Source of the DNA: Aliarcobacter sp.
Lineage (GTDB): Bacteria > Campylobacterota > Campylobacteria > Campylobacterales > Arcobacteraceae
Length of the DNA: 9,839 nucleotides
Reading direction: 5' to 3'
NCBI GenBank assembly: GCA_017996075.1
Contig: JAGOHQ010000024.1
Span: 1-9,839, forward strand
In this document: positions 5,198 through 9,839 of the stretch, piece by piece
Layout of the letters: each line of letters begins with the position of its first letter
Numbering within the stretch: the stretch's first letter is position 1
Program-made: the position numbers and the translations under genes
The notes under the pieces: generated by a model
The model's database searches: none
Seen by the model: only the letters and a program-made list of their open reading frames with translations
Told to the model about the DNA's origin: nothing

Positions 5198-7228
5198 TTA
5201 TAAAGAAAGCATAAACTCTTCAAAACCAACAATTCTAAAATCTATATATGGATTATCATACTTATTTTCTAAAAATTGTTTTGCACTTGAAATATTCATA
5301 TTTTGTAAAAGTTGAATCGCAGTTAAAAAATCTGTATCTTTATCTTTATAAAATGCTTTTATTAAAGATATTTGAATAGATGCTTCTTCTGGTCTTAAAG
5401 ATTCCAAAAATGATGCAGTTGAAAGATACATTGTAAATCTATTTTCATATCCAAACTCATCTTTTAACCTTTTTAGAGTATCAATAGAATTAAGTGGTTT
5501 CCCCAAATATAAATCGCTATAAGCTTTTGTTACCAAATAGCTTGGGTTATTATTTCCATCTATATTAAAATCTACTCTTGAAAAAACACCAAATGCTTTT
5601 AAAATATCAATATAATATTTTGAAGTAATTAAAGAGCTATCTAAAAAATTATTATTGTATTTCAAAGTTACTGCATCTTGAACTCTTGATGCGTATCTAT
5701 ACTCATCTTCATTTTTATTTTTTTGAACAAGTTTTAAAAGATATATAAATGAATCTCGTTCATAATCTTCAAGAAGTTGATGATTACTTAAATCTTCATT
5801 GTTATTCATCTTCTTTAAAAAATCTATCGCTTTATAGAAAACTGTTTTTTCATAAGATTGTGCTGTTTCAACAACATTGTAACCACTATTTATAAATAAT
5901 TTATATAACTCTTTTGAAAAATAACTATACAATCCACTACTATCTTTTATATTTTTATCTAAAATAGCTCTTTGTTTTTCTGGCATATCAGCAGATGCTT
6001 TATTTGCAGTAATTAGATACATAACTGAGTATAATTTATTTCCAGGACTTAATTTATAAGCTTTTTCAAAATTTTTATATGCATTTGTAAAATCATTTAT
6101 TTGTGCATAAGATAGACCTAAGTTATAGTAAATGTATGCTTTTGAGTCTGTTTTTATAATATTTTTTAACTCATTTACTCTCTTTATTGGATCTTGTTTT
6201 ACTAAGTTAATAAATTTTGTATTATACTCAACCATATTTTCTAAATTTTCTACACTTTGTGCTTTTCCATATATAAAACCTTTTACAGAGTCATATATTA
6301 TCTCTTTTGAATCTGAAAAAACAAAAGGAGCGAAATAGTAGATAAAATCGTACATTCTCTCTTCATCAAATTTAATAACCTTTTTATAATAATCTTTATA
6401 TGTATATAAATCTTTATTAAAAAATATCTCTAGAGGCATTTGTGTATTTACATTAAAATCTTTTTTTCTATCATTTATTAAATCTAGTATCTCTTGTGCA
6501 TCTTCAAAATTATTTTGTTTTAAACTAGAGTATGCAGAAATCCATAATACTTTATTTAAAATTTCAATATTTTTCTCTTCTTCTCTTACCTTTTTTAAAA
6601 TTACTGAAGCTTTTTGAAAATTATTTAATTTTATTAAAATCATAGCTTTTTTTAAATCCAAAGAGTAACTCATAGCATTTAAAGCCCCTAGTGCATTTTC
6701 ATAATCTTCTATCATCAAATATCTATTTGCCAACTCTTTCAAAATAGCATCTTTAATATCTGTAATAAGCTCATTGTATTCACTTAATTTATTGCTATTT
6801 TGAAAAATTGTTACTAAATCTAGCATATATTTATCATCTTTTGTTATCTCAAAAAGATAGTAACATGATGATATAAATGAGTATGGTTGATTTAGTAAAT
6901 TTGTCTTTTTTGAGTAAATTTTATTAAAAAGCTCTTTTGCTTTTTCATCATCTTTTTGCTTGTAATATATTATTCCCATATTTAAAAGCGATGGGGCTTC
7001 AAAAATTTTTGATGTTCTTTCAAAAAGTCTTAAAGCATCTTTGTATTCACCTTTTCTAAAATGTAAAACTGCTTTATTAAAATCAACTTGTATCTCCAAA
7101 TTTTCGTTTGAAGCTTCTAGTTTTTCTAATTCAAAAATTATTTGTGGTTGCGATTCAATAATATCTGCATATAAAAAATTATTTAGTATAAAAAAAATTA
7201 TAACTATTTTATATATAGATTTTTTCAA
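5198..7228 (-). CDS. pflA: Exported TPR protein, probable PflA-like flagellar motor scaffold
   Basis: This 676-residue protein has a signal peptide, KKSIYKIVIIFFILNNFLYA, with likely cleavage before Asp22. The mature part is helical repeats throughout. Clear TPR units lie near residues 46-76 (FNKAVLHFRKGEYKDALRLF), 80-106 (NMGIIYYKQKDDEKAKELF) and 363-392 (YYNLGLSYAQINDFTNAYKN). No other domain is seen. PflA of Campylobacter and Helicobacter is a periplasmic TPR protein of similar size that builds part of the disk scaffold around the motor and is needed for rotation. Placement among flagellar genes supports that identity, but TPR proteins diverge, so it needs a profile search. The TTG at 7228 is preferred over an ATG at 7249 because AGGA precedes it and overlaps the upstream stop. 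Confidence 0.68.
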   Translation of the reverse strand: MKKSIYKIVIIFFILNNFLYADIIESQPQIIFELEKLEASNENLEIQVDFNKAVLHFRKGEYKDALRLFERTSKIFEAPSLLNMGIIYYKQKDDEKAKELFNKIYSKKTNLLNQPYSFISSCYYLFEITKDDKYMLDLVTIFQNSNKLSEYNELITDIKDAILKELANRYLMIEDYENALGALNAMSYSLDLKKAMILIKLNNFQKASVILKKVREEEKNIEILNKVLWISAYSSLKQNNFEDAQEILDLINDRKKDFNVNTQMPLEIFFNKDLYTYKDYYKKVIKFDEERMYDFIYYFAPFVFSDSKEIIYDSVKGFIYGKAQSVENLENMVEYNTKFINLVKQDPIKRVNELKNIIKTDSKAYIYYNLGLSYAQINDFTNAYKNFEKAYKLSPGNKLYSVMYLITANKASADMPEKQRAILDKNIKDSSGLYSYFSKELYKLFINSGYNVVETAQSYEKTVFYKAIDFLKKMNNNEDLSNHQLLEDYERDSFIYLLKLVQKNKNEDEYRYASRVQDAVTLKYNNNFLDSSLITSKYYIDILKAFGVFSRVDFNIDGNNNPSYLVTKAYSDLYLGKPLNSIDTLKRLKDEFGYENRFTMYLSTASFLESLRPEEASIQISLIKAFYKDKDTDFLTAIQLLQNMNISSAKQFLENKYDNPYIDFRIVGFEEFMLSL

Positions 7229-7233
7229 ATTAT

Positions 7234-7238
7234 TCCTA
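7234..7238 (-). promoter_or_regulatory. Ribosome binding site overlapping a stop codon; selects the TTG start at 7228
   Basis: The minus strand reads TTTAGGAATAATTTG. TAG ends the coiled-coil gene and its last bases form AGGA, five bases before TTG. The alternative ATG at 7249 has no good Shine-Dalgarno sequence. The arrangement implies coupled translation of the two genes. Confidence 0.6.
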
Positions 7239-7562
7239 AATAATTGCATTTACTTGAGCAAATAACTCTTCATTTCTTTTTTGTAGGTCGTTGATTTTAT
7301 TTTTTAAAGTAATATTTTCAAGTCTAAGTGTTTGTAAATCGTCCCTTGCAACTTGTAAGTTTTCTTGATTGTTTTTAAGACTGCTTGTACCTATTTTTAC
7401 TTGTTTTTCATATCTTTGAATTAAAACTTCAAGCTTTGTAAGCTCTTCTTCTATAATCTCTTTTTCTTCTTTTATTTTTTTATACATTGATTTATAGGCA
7501 CTTGTACTTGAAATAAAGTAAAGTAAAATGATAGCTAAAACTGTTGATATTAAAAAATCCAA
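7236..7562 (-). CDS. Membrane-anchored coiled-coil protein of unknown function
   Basis: This 108-residue protein is read from a TTG at 7562. It begins MDFLISTVLAIILLYFISST, a single membrane helix at about residues 3-21. The rest, about 85 residues, is a strongly charged heptad-pattern coiled coil, for example EEKEIIEEELTKLEVLIQRY and LENITLKNKINDLQKRNEEL. The frame stays open to 7598, but that earlier TTG lies inside the terminator hairpin after flgE, and AGGA lies six bases before the TTG at 7562. Topology is probably a short inside end with the coiled coil in the periplasm, or the reverse; the sequence does not settle it. It is coupled to the PflA-like gene (seven-base gap), which suggests a shared job in the motor periphery. 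I do not recognise the family. Confidence 0.72.
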   Translation of the reverse strand: MDFLISTVLAIILLYFISSTSAYKSMYKKIKEEKEIIEEELTKLEVLIQRYEKQVKIGTSSLKNNQENLQVARDDLQTLRLENITLKNKINDLQKRNEELFAQVNAII

Positions 7563-7568
7563 TTTTTT

Positions 7569-7572
7569 TCCT
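7569..7572 (-). promoter_or_regulatory. Ribosome binding site selecting the TTG start at 7562
   Basis: The minus strand reads ATAGGAAAAAAATTG, with AGGA six bases before TTG. This supports the shorter form of the coiled-coil gene over a start inside the neighbouring hairpin. Confidence 0.55.
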
Positions 7573-7587
7573 ATAATTAATATTTTT

Positions 7588-7618
7588 AAATAGAGCAAGA
7601 AAAAATCTTGCTCTATTT
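7588..7618 (-). terminator. Inverted repeat after flgE, probable intrinsic terminator
   Basis: Thirteen bases, AAATAGAGCAAGA, pair perfectly with TCTTGCTCTATTT across a five-base loop of T residues (minus strand). The hairpin begins seven bases after the flgE stop codon. The outer A/T pairs would supply an A-tract and a short U-tract, but the run after the stem is UAUUU followed by A residues, so termination may be partial. It is the only strong stem-loop I found in a gene gap. The next gene starts 26 bases beyond it, so its expression may depend on read-through or on a weak promoter I could not identify. Confidence 0.65.
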
Positions 7619-7624
7619 GTAATA

Positions 7625-9826
7625 TTATCTTTTTAAGTTAATAAGTGTACTTAAAAGCTCATCTGATGTTGTTATAGATTTTGCATTTGCTTCAAAAGCT
7701 CTTTGAAATACCATCAAGTTTACTAAGCTTTCACTTAAATCTGCTTTACTTATCTCTAAAGCCCTACTCATAACACCATCTGTGTTATTGTTATTTGTAC
7801 TATATATTGCATTTCCTGACTCTTGAGTTTTTTGGAAGTTGTTGTTTCCAACTGCTTCAAGTCCACGATTATTTGTAAATCTTGCAATTGAAAGCTGTCC
7901 AACAGCATACTCAACACTACCCTCTTTTATAGTAATAAGTCCTGTATCATCTACTCTAAACTCTCCAAACTTATTATCAGAGATATTTAATGCATCTAGT
8001 CTTAATTGAAGACTGTTTTGAGTAGAAGTTTGATCAACTCTTGTAGTTATCTCCATAAATTCTCCACCAGCACCTCTTCTTCCAGAGTAATTTGGATTAA
8101 CTTCAACTAAAGTATCTGTAGTAATTGGAGGAACAGCCGCAGGATCTTGATATGTTAGTTTTGCATCAAACTCTACATCATAATTTGAATCATTTGTCTC
8201 TATTACTAAATTCCCATTGATATTTTTCGCTACTAAATAATCTCCTAATTGTGGACCAGAAGGAGTTCTTAAATTATTTATTGCATCAACGATATCATCT
8301 ATATTATTTCCAGTAATAGCAGGAACAGCAGGAACAACTCCACCTGGAATTGAAACTGGTTGAGGAGGAGTTCCTCCATCATTTGGAACAGGAATAACCA
8401 TACCTAAATCTTTATCAAAAATTTCAATACTAAAAGAGAACTCTCTTGTAGCACCAGCTCCATATAAATCTTGAGTAGTATAAACACTTTGTTGATTTCC
8501 ACTTACAAGTCTAGATAAAGCTTCTCTTGAAGCTTCAAGTGCTGCTTTTCCAGAACCTGCAACTGCTGCTGCTGTTGTTTGAAATGAACCTTTTACAGAG
8601 AAGTTTTTATTTTCACCAGAGTATTCAGCTACTTGAGTAATTTTAAACTCTTGCCCTGGAACCAAAGATTTTATTTGAATAACTCCTCTTAGCATATCTG
8701 CTAAATTAGTACTTTCTTCATACATACCATTTGGATCTAAAATATCAGCAGTTGGATCTAATCTATCTTTTGCCATATAAGCTACAAGACCAGCTTCTTT
8801 ATTTGATATTTTATCAGCCATAGCTTTATATGTCTCTATTTTACCTGCTAATCTATCATATTTTGCTACTTCAGCATCTTTTGCAGCTCTATCTGCCTCT
8901 GTCACAGTAGGCATAGCTTCTACAGCTGCTGGATTCATTAAACTATACAAAGCTCTTTCATCCACTGGTAATGTTGGCAAAGAGTTCCAAAGTTCTTGTC
9001 TATAATCAGTAGTTGTTTTTGTTGGTACAAAATTTTGAGTATATTGATTACCATTTATTACTATTTCAATAGAATCTCCCTCTTTTCCAATAATTGAAGT
9101 AGGAGGAACACCTGTTCTAAAATTTGCTTGTGAAACTTGAGCTGTTGAGCCAGCTGATGGTAAAGTTGGATCATCTTTATATTTTTGAAGCCAAGTATTA
9201 TAATCAGCCATAGCAAGGTCTATATCTTTTAGTTTTGATGCTTTTGTTTTTGCTCCAGCTCCACTAAATACTGTTGTAGAGTCTGATTTTGCTGTTTCAT
9301 CAAAATTTGTAGCCTTTGCTGCAATTGTTTCAATAAAATCTCCATGTCTAATAATACTATTTCCAAGATTTTTAATATAAGAGTCTGTAAATCTTGTATC
9401 ATTTTGGTTTGTACTCTTTACATCATTTTTTTGATCAATCGAACTCATAGCCCAACCTTGAACCTCATATCCATCTGGGTTTTGTAAAGTTCCACTTTGA
9501 CCCATACGGAAATTTCCAGCTCTTGTATAAAATGTCTCTGCAGTTCCTAGTGTATTTTTATTTACAACAGAAAAGAATCCATCACCTTGTAAAGCAACAT
9601 CATACTCAACTCCAGTGATTTTTGAACCACCTGCTACGAAAATCTTCTCTGCATCTTGCACAAATGATCCTTTACCAATTTTTCCTTGATAAATTTGATC
9701 TGCGAAAGATACTCTTCCCGCTTTATAACCTACAGTGTTTACATTGGCAATGTTATTTGACTCATTATCCAATGCTGTTTGATGTGCTGCTAATCCTGAT
9801 ATTCCAGTCCATAATGCACCTATCAT
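7625..9826 (-). CDS. flgE: Flagellar hook protein FlgE
   Basis: This 733-residue protein is the main subunit of the hook, exported through the flagellar apparatus. The N-terminal rod/hook helix reads GISGLAAHQTALDNESNNIA (8-27) and is followed by NVNTVGYKAGRVSFADQ. The conserved D1 segment includes FYTRAGNFRMGQSGTLQNPD (99-118) and GYEVQGW. The C-terminus, ISKADLSESLVNLMVFQRAF (692-711) to the end, is the matching helix of the D0 coiled coil. The middle, about 130-590, is variable surface domain, with an Ala/Lys-rich, probably helical stretch at 296-355 and a Pro/Gly-rich stretch at 475-506. Long FlgE is typical of Campylobacterota; Salmonella FlgE has about 400 residues. ATG at 9826 is preceded by AAAGGA seven bases upstream. 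A terminator-like hairpin follows, so flgE may end its own transcript. Confidence 0.92.
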   Translation of the reverse strand: MIGALWTGISGLAAHQTALDNESNNIANVNTVGYKAGRVSFADQIYQGKIGKGSFVQDAEKIFVAGGSKITGVEYDVALQGDGFFSVVNKNTLGTAETFYTRAGNFRMGQSGTLQNPDGYEVQGWAMSSIDQKNDVKSTNQNDTRFTDSYIKNLGNSIIRHGDFIETIAAKATNFDETAKSDSTTVFSGAGAKTKASKLKDIDLAMADYNTWLQKYKDDPTLPSAGSTAQVSQANFRTGVPPTSIIGKEGDSIEIVINGNQYTQNFVPTKTTTDYRQELWNSLPTLPVDERALYSLMNPAAVEAMPTVTEADRAAKDAEVAKYDRLAGKIETYKAMADKISNKEAGLVAYMAKDRLDPTADILDPNGMYEESTNLADMLRGVIQIKSLVPGQEFKITQVAEYSGENKNFSVKGSFQTTAAAVAGSGKAALEASREALSRLVSGNQQSVYTTQDLYGAGATREFSFSIEIFDKDLGMVIPVPNDGGTPPQPVSIPGGVVPAVPAITGNNIDDIVDAINNLRTPSGPQLGDYLVAKNINGNLVIETNDSNYDVEFDAKLTYQDPAAVPPITTDTLVEVNPNYSGRRGAGGEFMEITTRVDQTSTQNSLQLRLDALNISDNKFGEFRVDDTGLITIKEGSVEYAVGQLSIARFTNNRGLEAVGNNNFQKTQESGNAIYSTNNNNTDGVMSRALEISKADLSESLVNLMVFQRAFEANAKSITTSDELLSTLINLKR

Positions 9827-9839
9827 GACTAATCCTTTG

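Noticed and set aside
6132..6338. Plus-strand open frame opposite the PflA-like gene
   Set aside because: It is short, without a ribosome binding site, and lies wholly inside a long coding region.
7041..7265. Plus-strand open frame opposite the start of the PflA-like gene
   Set aside because: It opposes the signal peptide and first TPR unit; no independent support.
7582..7597. Possible -10 box (TATTAAT) after the flgE hairpin
   Set aside because: It lacks TGn, departs from TATAAT, and would leave almost no leader before the TTG at 7562; in such AT-rich DNA it is likely chance.
8550..8576. Short GCA-rich repeat coding for alanines in flgE, considered as a phase-variable tract
   Set aside because: The run is imperfect and of three-base units, so changes would not shift the frame; no homopolymer tract long enough for slippage is seen.
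9622..9828. Plus-strand open frame opposite the FlgE N-terminus
   Set aside because: FlgE N-terminal conservation is unmistakable on the other strand.

Overview
The window is AT-rich, tightly packed, and every credible gene is on the minus strand, so transcription runs from right to left. Gene content and order point to Campylobacterota (formerly epsilon-proteobacteria), most likely Arcobacter/Aliarcobacter. The supporting signs are a FliY switch protein, a PflA-like periplasmic TPR protein, a long FlgE hook protein, a flhF-flhG pair followed by a small membrane protein, and very low GC. The genus is an inference from recalled gene arrangements, not from a search.

In transcription order: flgE (hook) occupies the right end and is followed by a strong inverted repeat, probably an intrinsic terminator. 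Next comes a two-gene unit: a 108-residue membrane-anchored coiled-coil protein of unknown function and a 676-residue exported TPR protein that resembles the motor-scaffold protein PflA. A short gap then carries a near-ideal extended -10 promoter. Downstream of it lies an almost gapless series: flaG, fliY, a rod-binding flgJ-type gene, a flgN-like chaperone gene, a small exported protein with weak FlgA-like features, flhF, flhG, a two-helix membrane protein, fliE, and the first 47 codons of flgC, which runs off the left edge.

The genes cover several stages of building one polar flagellum: placement and number (FlhF, FlhG), basal body and rod (FliE, FlgC, FlgJ), switch (FliY), export chaperoning (FlgN-like), hook (FlgE), filament-associated function (FlaG) and a probable motor scaffold (PflA-like). 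Gaps are 1 to 17 bases within the long series and several genes overlap, which suggests one long polycistronic message with coupled translation.

About half of the genes appear to start with GTG or TTG. In three of them the longest open frame begins too far upstream, and a Shine-Dalgarno sequence picks a shorter TTG start that gives a cleaner signal peptide or membrane anchor. The less understood parts are the 108-residue coiled-coil protein, the 131-residue exported protein before flhF, and the 128-residue membrane protein after flhG. No gene-free stretch exceeds 62 bases. I see no RNA gene, mobile element, CRISPR array or sign of recent transfer.
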